In this document: positions 49,684 to 58,389 of the stretch, piece after piece
How positions within the stretch are numbered: position 1 is the first letter of the stretch
Layout of the letters: every line of letters starts with the position of its first letter
Origin: Bradyrhizobium sp. WBOS07
GTDB taxonomy: Bacteria > Pseudomonadota > Alphaproteobacteria > Rhizobiales > Xanthobacteraceae
Direction of reading: 5' to 3'
NCBI RefSeq assembly: GCF_024585165.1
Contig: NZ_CP029008.1
Span: 1,612,001-1,676,000, forward strand
Length of the DNA stretch: 64,000 nt
Made by a program: the position numbers and the translations under genes
The notes under the pieces: model-generated
The model's input: only the letters and a program-made list of their open reading frames with translations
Told to the model about the DNA's origin: nothing
The model's database searches: none

Positions 49684-50601
49684 ATGCTGCTCGTCGTCGA
49701 ACAGTTCTTGAACGGATTGCAGTTCGGCCTGCTGCTGTTCCTGCTCGCCGCCGGCCTGACGCTGGTGTTCGGGATCATGGATCTCGTCAACCTCGCGCAC
49801 GGCTCGCTCTACATGATGGGCGCCTATTTCGCCGCCACCTTTGCGGCCTGGACCGGCAGCTTCTTAGCTGGCGCGCTGATGGCGCTGGGCGCCACGCTGG
49901 TGCTCGGCATCGTGCTGGAGGTGAGCGCGCTGCGGCATCTCTATGGCCGCGACCATCTCGACCACGTGCTCGCGACCTTCGGCCTGATCCTGTTCTTCAA
50001 CGAGGCCGTGCGGCTAATCTGGGGCCCGGCCGGCCTCGCGCTGCCGCTGCCGGCCTGGCTTACCGTGCCGGTGCCGATCCTGCCCGGCATTCACTATCCG
50101 GCCTATCGCCTCGCCATCATCATCGTGGCGCTGCTGGTCGCGCTGCTGCTCTATCTCGGCGTGATGCGGACCCGCATCGGCATGCTGATCCGTGCCGGCG
50201 CCTCCAACCGCGAGATGATCGGCGCGCTCGGCATCAACATCAAGCTGCTCTACACGCTGGTGTTCGGGCTCGGGGCCGCGCTCGCGGGCCTCGCCGGGCT
50301 GATGCAGGCGCCGATCCTCACCGTGCAGATCGGCATGGGCGAGAACATCCTGATCCTGGCCTTCGTCATCATCGTGATCGGCGGCATCGGCTCGATCCGC
50401 GGCGCGTTCCTGGCCGCGATCTTCGTCGGCATGATCGACACGCTCGGCCGCGCCTTCCTGCCCAACCTGCTCCGGCAGGTGCTGAGCGGCGCCGCCGCCT
50501 CCACCGCTGCGCCCGCGCTGTCCTCCATGCTGATCTACCTGTTGATGGCGATCGTGCTGGTGGTGCGGCCGGAGGGGCTGTTTCCGGCCAATCGCCGATG
50601 A
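49684..50601 (+). CDS. LivH-type ABC permease
   Basis: A 305-aa membrane protein with LivH features (VNLAHGSLYMMGAYFAA; loop IRAGASNREMIGALGINIKL). It is the first gene of a four-gene transporter operon that lacks a binding protein. A TTG at 49681 is an alternative start. The TGCA array upstream suggests BoxR control and therefore uptake of benzoate or a related aromatic acid. Confidence 0.93.
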   Translation: MLLVVEQFLNGLQFGLLLFLLAAGLTLVFGIMDLVNLAHGSLYMMGAYFAATFAAWTGSFLAGALMALGATLVLGIVLEVSALRHLYGRDHLDHVLATFGLILFFNEAVRLIWGPAGLALPLPAWLTVPVPILPGIHYPAYRLAIIIVALLVALLLYLGVMRTRIGMLIRAGASNREMIGALGINIKLLYTLVFGLGAALAGLAGLMQAPILTVQIGMGENILILAFVIIVIGGIGSIRGAFLAAIFVGMIDTLGRAFLPNLLRQVLSGAAASTAAPALSSMLIYLLMAIVLVVRPEGLFPANRR

Positions 50602-50614
50602 AGAGCTTGCGTCG

Positions 50615-51559
50615 ATGAAGGGTTTGACTGTGAGCAAGGCCGTCACGGCCCTGATGCTGGCGGGCCTCGTGCTGCTGCCGCTCTACTCGCATCTGTCCGG
50701 CAACATCTTCATCCTGACGCTGTTCACCCGCATCATCATCCTGGCGCTGGCGGCGGCGAGCCTCAACCTCATCATGGGCTTCGGCGGCATGATGAGCTTT
50801 GGTCATGCCGCCTATCTCGGCATCGGCGGCTATGCGGTGGGCATGCTGGCGCAGGAAGGCGTCGGGTCCGGCTTCATCCAGTTCCCGGTCGCGCTGGCGG
50901 CTTCCGCAATTTATGCGCTGGTGATCGGCGCGCTCAGCTTGCGCACCCGCGGCGTCTATTTCATCATGATCACGCTCGCCTTCGCCCAGATGGCCTATTA
51001 CGTCGCCTCGGGCCTTGCGCGCTACGGCGGCGATGACGGCCTCACCGTCTACAACCGCAGCGACTTCTCCGGGCTTATCAACCTGAGCAACCGCACGCAG
51101 TTCTATTATCTCTGCCTCGCCTGCCTGCTCGGCGTCGTCTTCCTGATCTGGCGCATCGTCAATTCGCGCTTCGGCCTCGTCGTGCAGGGCCTGCGCTCCA
51201 ACGAGCAGCGCATGCAGGCGATCGGCTTTCCCGCCAAGCGCTACCAGCTCGTCTGCTTCGTCATCTCGGGCACCATGTGCGGCCTTGCCGGCGCGCTGCT
51301 CGCCAACAACACCGATTTCGTCAGCCCGGCCGTGATGTACTGGACCCGCTCCGGCGACCTCATGGTGATGGTGATCCTCGGCGGCATGGGCACGCTGTTC
51401 GGCCCGGTCATGGGCGCGGTGGTGTTTCTGCTGCTCGAGGAGCTGCTGTCGCAGATCACCGAATATTGGGCGCTGATCATGGGCCCGCTGCTGCTCTTGA
51501 TCGTGCTGTTCGGCCGCGGCGGCATCATGGGCGCGCTCGGGAGGGCTGGCCGTGGCTGA
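50615..51559 (+). CDS. LivM-type ABC permease
   Basis: A 314-aa membrane protein with the LivM motif LIMGFGGMMSFGHAAYLGIG and the loop LRSNEQRMQAIGFPAKRY. It begins 13 bp after the LivH gene and overlaps the ATPase gene by 8 bp. A GTG at 50630 is an alternative start. Confidence 0.92.
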   Translation: MKGLTVSKAVTALMLAGLVLLPLYSHLSGNIFILTLFTRIIILALAAASLNLIMGFGGMMSFGHAAYLGIGGYAVGMLAQEGVGSGFIQFPVALAASAIYALVIGALSLRTRGVYFIMITLAFAQMAYYVASGLARYGGDDGLTVYNRSDFSGLINLSNRTQFYYLCLACLLGVVFLIWRIVNSRFGLVVQGLRSNEQRMQAIGFPAKRYQLVCFVISGTMCGLAGALLANNTDFVSPAVMYWTRSGDLMVMVILGGMGTLFGPVMGAVVFLLLEELLSQITEYWALIMGPLLLLIVLFGRGGIMGALGRAGRG

Positions 51560-52319
51560 GCCCCTGCTTCGCGTCGAAAAGCTGGTGCGCCGCTTCGGCG
51601 GCATCATCGCGACGGACAACGTCTCGCTCGACGTCGCCAGCGGCGAGCTGCACGCCATCATCGGCCCGAACGGCGCCGGCAAGACCACGCTGATCAGCCA
51701 GCTCACGGGACATCTCGCGCCGCATTCCGGCAGCGTCTCGCTGGCGGGGCGCGACATCACATACTTGCCGGCCTATCGGCGCTGTGCGCTGGGCCTGGCG
51801 CGTTCGTTCCAGATCACCTCGCTGCTGCTCGATTTCACCGCCGCGGACAACGTCGCGCTGGCGGCGCAGGCGCATGCCGGCACCTCGTTCCGCTTCTTCG
51901 CCGATGCGCGCAAGGAGAAAGGCCTGCGCGATGCCGCACGTGCCGCGCTCGATCGCGTCGGCCTCGTCCATCGCGCCGATGTTCTGGTCTCGAAGCTCAG
52001 CCATGGCGAGCGACGCCAGATCGAGCTTGCGGTCGCGCTCGCCAGCAAGCCGAAATTGCTGCTGCTCGACGAGCCGATGGCCGGCCTCGGCGCCACCGAA
52101 TCCCAGAACATGGTGAAGCTGCTCCAGGAGCTGCGGAAAGAGGTCTCGATCGTGCTGGTCGAGCACGACATGCCGGCGGTGTTCGCGCTGGCCGACCGCA
52201 TCTCGGTGCTGGTCTATGGCCGCGTCATCGCCTCAGGCGATCCGGCCGCGATCCGGGCCAACGAAGACGTCAAACGCGCCTATCTCGGTGATCAGCACGT
52301 GGTGACGCATCATGGCTGA
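51552..52319 (+). CDS. LivG-type ABC ATPase
   Basis: A 255-aa ATPase starting at a GTG. Walker A is GPNGAGKTT, the signature LSHGERRQ, Walker B LLLLDEPM, and the switch His is in VLVEHDMPAV. It overlaps the permease upstream and the LivF-type gene downstream by 8 bp each, implying coupled translation. Confidence 0.93.
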   Translation: MAEPLLRVEKLVRRFGGIIATDNVSLDVASGELHAIIGPNGAGKTTLISQLTGHLAPHSGSVSLAGRDITYLPAYRRCALGLARSFQITSLLLDFTAADNVALAAQAHAGTSFRFFADARKEKGLRDAARAALDRVGLVHRADVLVSKLSHGERRQIELAVALASKPKLLLLDEPMAGLGATESQNMVKLLQELRKEVSIVLVEHDMPAVFALADRISVLVYGRVIASGDPAAIRANEDVKRAYLGDQHVVTHHG

Positions 52320-53025
52320 CGCGCTGCTCGACGTCGACGGCATCGAGACCTGCTACGGCCTCTCCCAGGTGCTGTTCGGCCTGTCGCTGTCGATCAAGCC
52401 GGGCGAGATGGTCTCGCTGATGGGCCGCAACGGCATGGGCAAGACCACGACCATCCGCTCCATCATGGGCCTGACGCCGGCGCGTGCCGGCAGCATTCGT
52501 TTTGCGGGCGCCGAGGTCAGGCTGCTGCCGTCGTACCGGATCGCGAAACTCGGCGTCGGGCTCGTGCCCGAGGGCCGCCAGATCTTTCCGAACCTCACCG
52601 TGCGCGAAAACCTGGTGGCGGCCGCCGCCGATCGCTTCAATAGCTCCAATCCCTGGACGCTGGCGGCGATCTACGTGCTGTTTCCGCGCCTTGCCGAACG
52701 TGCGGGCAATATGGGCAATCAGCTCTCCGGCGGCGAGCAGCAGATGCTCGCGATCGGTCGCGCGCTGATGACCAATCCGAAGCTGCTCATCCTGGACGAA
52801 GCGACCGAGGGCCTAGCACCGCTGATCCGCGAAGAGATCTGGCACTGCCTGTCGCTGCTCAAGAGCCGGGGGCAGTCGATCCTGGTCGTCGACAAGAACG
52901 TCGACCATCTCGCCCGCATCTGCGACCGCCATTACATCATCGAGCGCGGCAAGACGGTATGGAGCGGCACCTCCGACGAGCTGCTGGCGGCGCCGGACCT
53001 GCAGCATAAGTATTTGGGGATTTGA
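52312..53025 (+). CDS. LivF-type ABC ATPase
   Basis: A 237-aa ATPase. Walker A is GRNGMGKTT, the signature LSGGEQQM and Walker B LLILDEAT. It is the last gene of the operon, followed by repeat F and a convergent glutamine-synthetase-like gene. Confidence 0.93.
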   Translation: MADALLDVDGIETCYGLSQVLFGLSLSIKPGEMVSLMGRNGMGKTTTIRSIMGLTPARAGSIRFAGAEVRLLPSYRIAKLGVGLVPEGRQIFPNLTVRENLVAAAADRFNSSNPWTLAAIYVLFPRLAERAGNMGNQLSGGEQQMLAIGRALMTNPKLLILDEATEGLAPLIREEIWHCLSLLKSRGQSILVVDKNVDHLARICDRHYIIERGKTVWSGTSDELLAAPDLQHKYLGI

Positions 53026-53040
53026 GCCCGCGCTCTCTCC

Positions 53041-53128
53041 CCGTCATTGCGAGCGCAGCGAAGCAATCCAGAGTCTTTCCGCGGAGGGATTCTGGATTGC
53101 TTCGTCGCTTCGCTCCTCGCAATGACGG
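53041..53128. repeat. dispersed inverted repeat, family F
   Basis: CCGTCATTGCGAGCG at the left and CTCGCAATGACGG at the right, with GAAGCAATCCAGA and TCTGGATTGCTTC inside. It lies between convergent genes and can fold as one long hairpin. Confidence 0.8.
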
Positions 53129-53144
53129 CGGATGGACGGCGCCC

Positions 53145-54581
53145 TCAAAACACCTCGAAATATTCGCGGTGCTCCCAATCGGTCACCTCGGACAGGAAGC
53201 GGTCGATCTCGGCGTTCTTGATGTGGGTGTAATAATCCACGAACTCGGCCCCGAGCTTCTCGCGGAAGAACGGATCGTCCTTCAGCGCCGAGACCGCATC
53301 GCGCAAGCTCTTCGGCAGCAGCGGCGCCTTGGTCTCGTAGGGCGTGTCGGCGGAGGGGCCGGGATCGAGCTTGCGGTCGACGCCGTCGAGGCCTGAGAGG
53401 ATCTGCGAAGCCATGTAGAGATAGGGGTTCGCTGCCGGCTCGCCGATGCGGTTCTCCAGGCGCGTTGCGGCATCGCCGGCGCCGCCGAGCACGCGGATCA
53501 TCACGCCCCTGTTGTCGCGGCCCCAGATCGCGCGGTCGGGTGCCAGCGAATAGGAGCGGTAGCGCTTGTAGCCGTTGATGGTCGGCGTGGTGAACAATGT
53601 CGAGGCGCGGGCATGATCGAGCAGGCCGGCGAGGTAGGCCTTGCCGAACGCGCTGAGCGGCTCGCTGCCGTCTTTCGTCATGAACAGGTTCTCGCCGCTC
53701 GCGCGCGAGACGATCGACTGGTGCAGGTGCCAGCCGCTGGCGAACACGTTCGGCAGCTTCGGCCGGCACATGAAGGTGGCGTGGTAGCCGTGGCGGTGCG
53801 CGATCTGCTTCACGGCGCTGCGGAACAGCACCATGTTGTCGGCAGGCTCCAGCCCCTTGCGCGGCGCGAAGGTGAATTCGCACTGGCTCGGTCCGAACTC
53901 GACCTCGACAGAGCGCAAGGGCAGCCCGAGCGCGACGATGTCGCGCCGGAGAATCTCCAGCACCGGCTCCATCTGATCGAAGCGCTGCTCGGTGAGATAT
54001 TGATAGCCCTGGCTGAGCAGGCTCACCGATGGCGGCGTGCCGGGCTGACCGGCATCCTCGGCGCGCATATGCGCATCGTCGAGCCTGAAGATGTGGAATT
54101 CGACCTCGAGGCCGGCAACGAAATCGTGGCCACGCGTGCCGAGTTCATCGAGCACGCGCTTGTAGAGTCCGCGCGTCGCGAACGGGACGGGGCGGCCGTC
54201 GCCAAAATAGAGGTCGCACAGCACCCAGCCGGTGGCCGGCGCCCACGGCAAGACGCGGAACGTGGTGGGATCGGCGACCATCAGCACGTCGGCCGCGCCC
54301 TCCATCTCCTTCATGCCGAAGCCGCCGCCCGCGGTGAACACCGGAAACACCGTGCGGTGCGAGGTGTCCTTGGCGAGCATGGTGGTGGTGATGGAGCAGC
54401 CGCTCTCCAGCGAGGCGATCGCCTCCGAGGCAATGATGGTCTTGCCGCGCAGGATGCCGTGCTGGTCGGGGAAGGCGAGGCGGATGACCTCGAGATTCCT
54501 CTCCTCGACGATGCGGCGCATGCGCGCCGCGGCGTCCCTCTGCTCATCCGACCACAGCGCGTGACGCGCGACGAAAGTCAC
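53145..54581 (-). CDS. glutamine synthetase-like gamma-glutamyl ligase
   Basis: A 478-aa member of the glutamine synthetase fold. Metal and substrate motifs are visible: GLEVEFHIF, VEVEFGPSQCEFTF, SGWHLHQS and RLENRIGEPAANPYLY. It is not a housekeeping GlnA: it is downstream of a Rieske oxygenase with an IclR regulator, and lacks the conserved adenylylation context. By analogy with aniline systems, where a GS-like enzyme glutamylates the amine before dioxygenation, it may conjugate an amine or condense ammonium with an organic acid. The substrate is unknown. It is second in the operon after the oxygenase, separated by repeat E2. Confidence 0.82.
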   Translation of the reverse strand: MTFVARHALWSDEQRDAAARMRRIVEERNLEVIRLAFPDQHGILRGKTIIASEAIASLESGCSITTTMLAKDTSHRTVFPVFTAGGGFGMKEMEGAADVLMVADPTTFRVLPWAPATGWVLCDLYFGDGRPVPFATRGLYKRVLDELGTRGHDFVAGLEVEFHIFRLDDAHMRAEDAGQPGTPPSVSLLSQGYQYLTEQRFDQMEPVLEILRRDIVALGLPLRSVEVEFGPSQCEFTFAPRKGLEPADNMVLFRSAVKQIAHRHGYHATFMCRPKLPNVFASGWHLHQSIVSRASGENLFMTKDGSEPLSAFGKAYLAGLLDHARASTLFTTPTINGYKRYRSYSLAPDRAIWGRDNRGVMIRVLGGAGDAATRLENRIGEPAANPYLYMASQILSGLDGVDRKLDPGPSADTPYETKAPLLPKSLRDAVSALKDDPFFREKLGAEFVDYYTHIKNAEIDRFLSEVTDWEHREYFEVF

Positions 54582-54600
54582 TTCACCACCCCCTCAACTG

Positions 54601-54691
54601 CGTAGGGTGGGCAAAGCGAAGCGTGCCCACGATCTGTATCATTCATGGAGAAATGGTGGGCACGGCGCTTTGCGCCTTTGCCCACCCTACG
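54601..54691. repeat. dispersed inverted repeat, family E copy 2
   Basis: CGTAGGGTGGGCAAAGCG and the complementary CGCCTTTGCCCACCCTACG. It sits between the co-directional oxygenase and GS-like genes. Confidence 0.85.
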
Positions 54692-54708
54692 GCAGCGGGA
54701 CACGAACG

Positions 54709-56067
54709 TCACTCCGCCGCCGTCAGCTTGTGCACGTTGTCCGCGATCTCCTTCGGCACCGGCGCGGTCCAGGGCGCGCCGCGGCGGCGCTTGACGTCGA
54801 CTTCCATCCAGTAGGTCTCCCAGCCCCGGGTCGGGCCGATGCCGTCCATGGTCGCCGGTCCCTGGATGCTGCGCGCATTGGCCTCGTCCAGAAACAGCAT
54901 CGGCTTCTCGCCGCCCCTGACCTTTTCGATCTCCTGCCGCAGCAGGCGGCGGTACTGCACGATCGCCTTGTCGCTCGAACCGAGATGCTCCTTGGTGCGG
55001 TCCTGGATCGCGCCCATCGATTCCACCGCCCATTGGTCGTGGACGTTGATGTCGGTGCCCATGCCGGTGTAGGTCGCGGTCTGCTGCTCGTGCGGATCGA
55101 AGCCGTAATCGTTGGCACTGTTCTTGCGCGACTTGTAATCCGGCAATTCATAGAGCTCGAGCCGCTGGTCGCGCATCTTCTGCTTGTCGACCGGGTTCGA
55201 ATAGCTGGTGAAGATCGCGTACCAGTAGCAGTTCTCGTCGTCGACCGGCACGTGCCATTGCGTGATCGTCATCTCCGTGCTCATGGGGATGACGAAGCCG
55301 TGCGGGAACAGCTGGTTGGTGACGCGCACATGGGTGCGCTCCGCGTCGATCTCGCGCAGCGCGATCAGGCGCAGGCCGTATTCGGTGTGCTCGACATTGA
55401 TGATCGGGCGGTCGTACTCGCGCAGAATCTTCGTCATCGGCAGGTCCGACCCGGCGGAGGCGCCGCGGAATTGCTTGCCGTAGGCCGTGGAGGTGTCCTC
55501 GTCCTCGAAGAAGCGATGCAGATAGGAGGCGTGCGCGGGATCGATGCCGACCTCCAGCGCCTGCAGCCAGTTGCAGGCCATGTGGCCCTTGAATGCAAAG
55601 GTGTGCGTGCCGGGCGCGACGAAACAGTCGATCTCCGGGAAGGCCGGCGGCTCGCCCTCGCCGAGATAGGCCCAGAGAATGCCGCTCTTCTCCACCACGG
55701 GATAGGAGCGCTGCCGGATGTTCTGGCAGAGCTTCGAATCCTTCGGCTCGGCCGGCGTCTCGATGCACTGGCCGCTCGCGTCGAACAGCCAGCCGTGGAA
55801 GGCGCAGCGCAGGCCGCCATGCTCGAGCCGGCCGAAGGCGAGATCGGCGCCCCGATGGGCGCAGTGCCGATCCATCAGGCCGTAGCGTCCGGTCTCGTTA
55901 CGGAACAGCACCAGGTTCTCGCCGAGCAGCTTGACCGAGCGGATCGGGCGAGCGCCCTCGAGCTCGTCCACCAGCGCCGCTGGCTGCCAATAGCTCCGCA
56001 TCAGTCTGCCGCACGGATCCTTCGGCCCGGTGCGGGTGATCAGGTCGTTCTGCTCCTGGCTCATCAT
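54709..56067 (-). CDS. Rieske [2Fe-2S] aromatic ring oxygenase, large subunit
   Basis: A 452-aa oxygenase of the phthalate 4,5-dioxygenase-like class. The Rieske cluster ligands are Cys69/His71 and Cys88/His91 (CAHRGADLAF and CAFHGW). The mononuclear iron ligands are His179 and His184 in EVGIDPAHASYLH. A single alpha-type subunit of this kind needs a separate reductase, not encoded nearby. It is divergent from an IclR-type regulator, with an inverted repeat in the gap. The GS-like gene downstream suggests that the substrate may be an amino- or amide-bearing aromatic. Confidence 0.9.
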   Translation of the reverse strand: MMSQEQNDLITRTGPKDPCGRLMRSYWQPAALVDELEGARPIRSVKLLGENLVLFRNETGRYGLMDRHCAHRGADLAFGRLEHGGLRCAFHGWLFDASGQCIETPAEPKDSKLCQNIRQRSYPVVEKSGILWAYLGEGEPPAFPEIDCFVAPGTHTFAFKGHMACNWLQALEVGIDPAHASYLHRFFEDEDTSTAYGKQFRGASAGSDLPMTKILREYDRPIINVEHTEYGLRLIALREIDAERTHVRVTNQLFPHGFVIPMSTEMTITQWHVPVDDENCYWYAIFTSYSNPVDKQKMRDQRLELYELPDYKSRKNSANDYGFDPHEQQTATYTGMGTDINVHDQWAVESMGAIQDRTKEHLGSSDKAIVQYRRLLRQEIEKVRGGEKPMLFLDEANARSIQGPATMDGIGPTRGWETYWMEVDVKRRRGAPWTAPVPKEIADNVHKLTAAE

Positions 56068-56098
56068 GGCAGTCGCATCCTCAGTGGAGTGGCGATTG

Positions 56099-56123
56099 TT
56101 CGCCTATTGAACGAATGGGCGAA
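56099..56123. promoter_or_regulatory. inverted repeat between the Rieske and IclR genes
   Basis: TTCGCC and GGCGAA arms, perfect, 13-bp spacer, with a TTGAACG in the middle. It lies 32 bp before the oxygenase start and 57 bp before the chosen IclR start. A likely IclR operator. Confidence 0.5.
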
Positions 56124-56179
56124 TTATGACATGCCTTGCAAAGGCAGCAAGCACTATTTTGCAGGATTGTCCCATCACT

Positions 56180-56965
56180 ATGCCCAAGCTGAAGCGGAGC
56201 GAGAGCGAGGAGCGCGCGACGGATTTCGTCGAGGCGCTCGATCGCGGCCTGCGCCTGCTGCAATGTTTCGGCACGAATGCAGGTCCGATGACGCTGAGCG
56301 ATCTCGCCCGCGCCGCCGACCTGCCGCGCGCCACAACCCGGCGCATGCTGTTCACGCTCCAGCGCGGCGGCTATGTCTCGGGCGATGGCAAGCTGTTCTC
56401 GCTGACCCCGCATGTGCTGACGCTGGCGGCGTCCTACCTGCGCTCCAACCAGCTCGTCGCCGTGCTTCAGCCCATGCTCGATCGAGTCGCGACCGCGGCG
56501 AACGAGATCTCCTCGCTCGCGGTGCTCGATGGTGACGACGTCGTCTTCATTGCGAGGGGCAGCCCGGCGCGGGTTTTCTCGGGCGGATTGGAGATCGGCT
56601 ATCGCCTGCCTGCCTTCTGCACCTCGGTCGGCCGCGCCATGCTGGGCCAGCTCGACGACGCGCATCTCGCTGAGCGCCTGAAGGCGATGGCGTGCGAGGC
56701 GCTGACGCCGCAGACGGTGACAGATTCCAAGGCGCTGCTTGCGCGCATCGCCGCCGACCGCGCCCAAGGCTACTCCCTGGTCGATCGCGAGGCCGAGCCG
56801 CATTTCCGCTCGATCTCCGTCCCCGTCCGCCGTTACGACGGCGTCATCGTCGCCGCCATCAACATGGGCGCCCATGTTGACCGCGTGCCGGCGCAGGAAT
56901 TGATCGAAAGATTCTTGCCGCTGCTCCGGGAGGGAGCGGACTCCGTCCGCTCGCAACTCTTGTAG
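56180..56965 (+). CDS. IclR-family regulator
   Basis: A 261-aa regulator. The winged helix (about residues 14-75; DLARAADLPRATTRRMLFTL) has the FVEALDRGLRLLQCFG lead-in typical of PcaR/PobR relatives, and a C-terminal effector domain follows (about 90-255). The start at 56180 (MPKLKR) is chosen over an ATG 54 bp upstream because it matches the usual PcaR-like N terminus. It probably controls the divergent oxygenase and GS-like genes. Confidence 0.88.
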   Translation: MPKLKRSESEERATDFVEALDRGLRLLQCFGTNAGPMTLSDLARAADLPRATTRRMLFTLQRGGYVSGDGKLFSLTPHVLTLAASYLRSNQLVAVLQPMLDRVATAANEISSLAVLDGDDVVFIARGSPARVFSGGLEIGYRLPAFCTSVGRAMLGQLDDAHLAERLKAMACEALTPQTVTDSKALLARIAADRAQGYSLVDREAEPHFRSISVPVRRYDGVIVAAINMGAHVDRVPAQELIERFLPLLREGADSVRSQLL

Positions 56966-57005
56966 CTGCGTCTCGGCGCGCCTGCGGCTGCGGTCGAAAC
57001 TTTGG

Positions 57006-57440
57006 CTATCCCGGTAGCGGCTGTTCACCGACCTTGGGCCAATAGGTGCCAAAGCTCCAGAGCCCGCCCTCCGGATCGCGCGCGGCGAAATCACGGCTGC
57101 CATAATCGGTCGTGCAGGGCTCCATCTCGATTGGCGCGCCTGCGGCTTTCACCTTCTCATAGAGCGCGTCGGGATCATCAACGGCCAGGTAGACGGCATC
57201 CGTCCGCCGGCCGCCGATGCTGCCAACCTGCTTGGCGTAGGCGTCGTCGCGATGCGCGCCCAGCATGAGGATCGACGATCCGAACGCCAGCTCGGCGTGA
57301 ACGACCGTGCCCTCCTTGCGGTACACCACGCGTTCAGTGAAGCCGAGAACGTTCTTCAGCCAGGCGATCATCGCCTCCGCATCCTTGCAGCGCATGGTGT
57401 GGTAGAGGCGCGGTGCTTCGTGGCCGTTCGGCTGGTTCAT
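57006..57440 (-). CDS. VOC (glyoxalase/bleomycin-resistance fold) protein
   Basis: A 144-aa PhnB-type VOC protein with two beta-alpha-beta-beta-beta repeats (AWLKNVLGF, FGSSILMLGA; AVDDPDALYEKVKAAGA, FAARDPEGGLWSFGTY). The ATG at 57440 has GGAG 8 bp upstream. A binding or lyase role cannot be assigned. It is followed downstream by nothing co-directional and is convergent with the IclR gene. Confidence 0.85.
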   Translation of the reverse strand: MNQPNGHEAPRLYHTMRCKDAEAMIAWLKNVLGFTERVVYRKEGTVVHAELAFGSSILMLGAHRDDAYAKQVGSIGGRRTDAVYLAVDDPDALYEKVKAAGAPIEMEPCTTDYGSRDFAARDPEGGLWSFGTYWPKVGEQPLPG

Positions 57441-57557
57441 GACATTCTCCAAGTTCGTGCAGGTCCTGGCAAGCGTGTTGCGACGCCGACGCTAGTCCGG
57501 ATCAAAGCGGCCGGCTTGAATAAATGGGACCTGCCCGTGTCCGGCGCTGTCGAGGTG

Positions 57558-58385
57558 CTAGCCCCCGCCGTCCCGCATCAGGCGCGGATCGACGCCATCG
57601 AGCCGCGTGGCCCATGCTGTCGGCGTCTCGCCGCTGAAGATCCGGAAATCCCGGGCAAGGTGCGCCTGGTCCGCATAGCCTGCGTCCGCGGCAATTGCAG
57701 CCCAGCCGCCTGTGCCGTCCATCCGGGCCAGCGCGCAGGCCCGATGAAAGCGCAGCATCTGGGCCAGTGTCTTCGGCGGAACGCCGATCTCGTTGTGGAA
57801 GCGGCGCGTGAGATGCTTGCGGCTCCAGCCGATGTCGGAGGCGATGTCGGCGATCCTGACCGCCCCTGCGCGTTGCCAGAGCGTCTCCAGCGCGAAGGCC
57901 ACCGCCGGCGAGGGCTCGTGCACGGCGCGGCGAAGCACGAAGTGCTACACGATCTCGAACCGCCGCTGCCAGCCGGCCGCCTCGGCCACTCTGGCGCGGA
58001 GGTGCTCGGCATCCCGTCCCAATATGTCGTCCAGGCCGACCATGCGCGCGGTCAGATCGGGCACCGCTCCCCCGAAGAAGCGATACGCTCCGAGCGGCGT
58101 GAAATCGACCTGGACGCATTCGGCATGGCCGTCGGATTCGATCAGGACCGGCCCGGGAAAGAGTCCCGCCGCGAAACTCGGTCGCGCGTCGGCAGTCTCC
58201 GGCTGGTGACCGAGCGCAATACGGAAGGGCGTTCCCAAATTCACCAGCAGAGGCAGCGCAAGCGGCGCGGCATGCCGGAAGGCGGCCAGGCCGAGGCCGT
58301 GTTCGCGGTAGAACGAGATGCTGGAGACCAGTCGCGCGAGGCGTGGCGAGGCAGATCGACGGATGACATCGGGACCTGCATCCAT
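57558..58385 (-). pseudogene. AraC-family regulator interrupted by an amber codon
   Basis: Two frame-compatible parts are separated only by a TAG at 57945-57947. The 146-codon N-terminal part (MDAGPDVIRRSASPRL to WQRRFEIV) is an effector domain. The C-terminal part carries an intact AraC helix-turn-helix (IADIASDIGWSRKHLTRRFHNEIGV and GYADQAHLARDFRIFSGETP). A single G-to-T change from GAG would give TAG. No frameshift is seen. The two halves might still be made separately, since a GTG at 57938 opens the DNA-binding part, but the simplest reading is a recently inactivated gene or a sequence error. Confidence 0.8.
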
Positions 58386-58389
58386 CGCG

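Noticed and set aside
57945-57947. TAG read as a recoded amino acid (pyrrolysine-like or suppressor)
   Set aside because: No recoding element or precedent in this family; a nonsense mutation or sequencing error is simpler.
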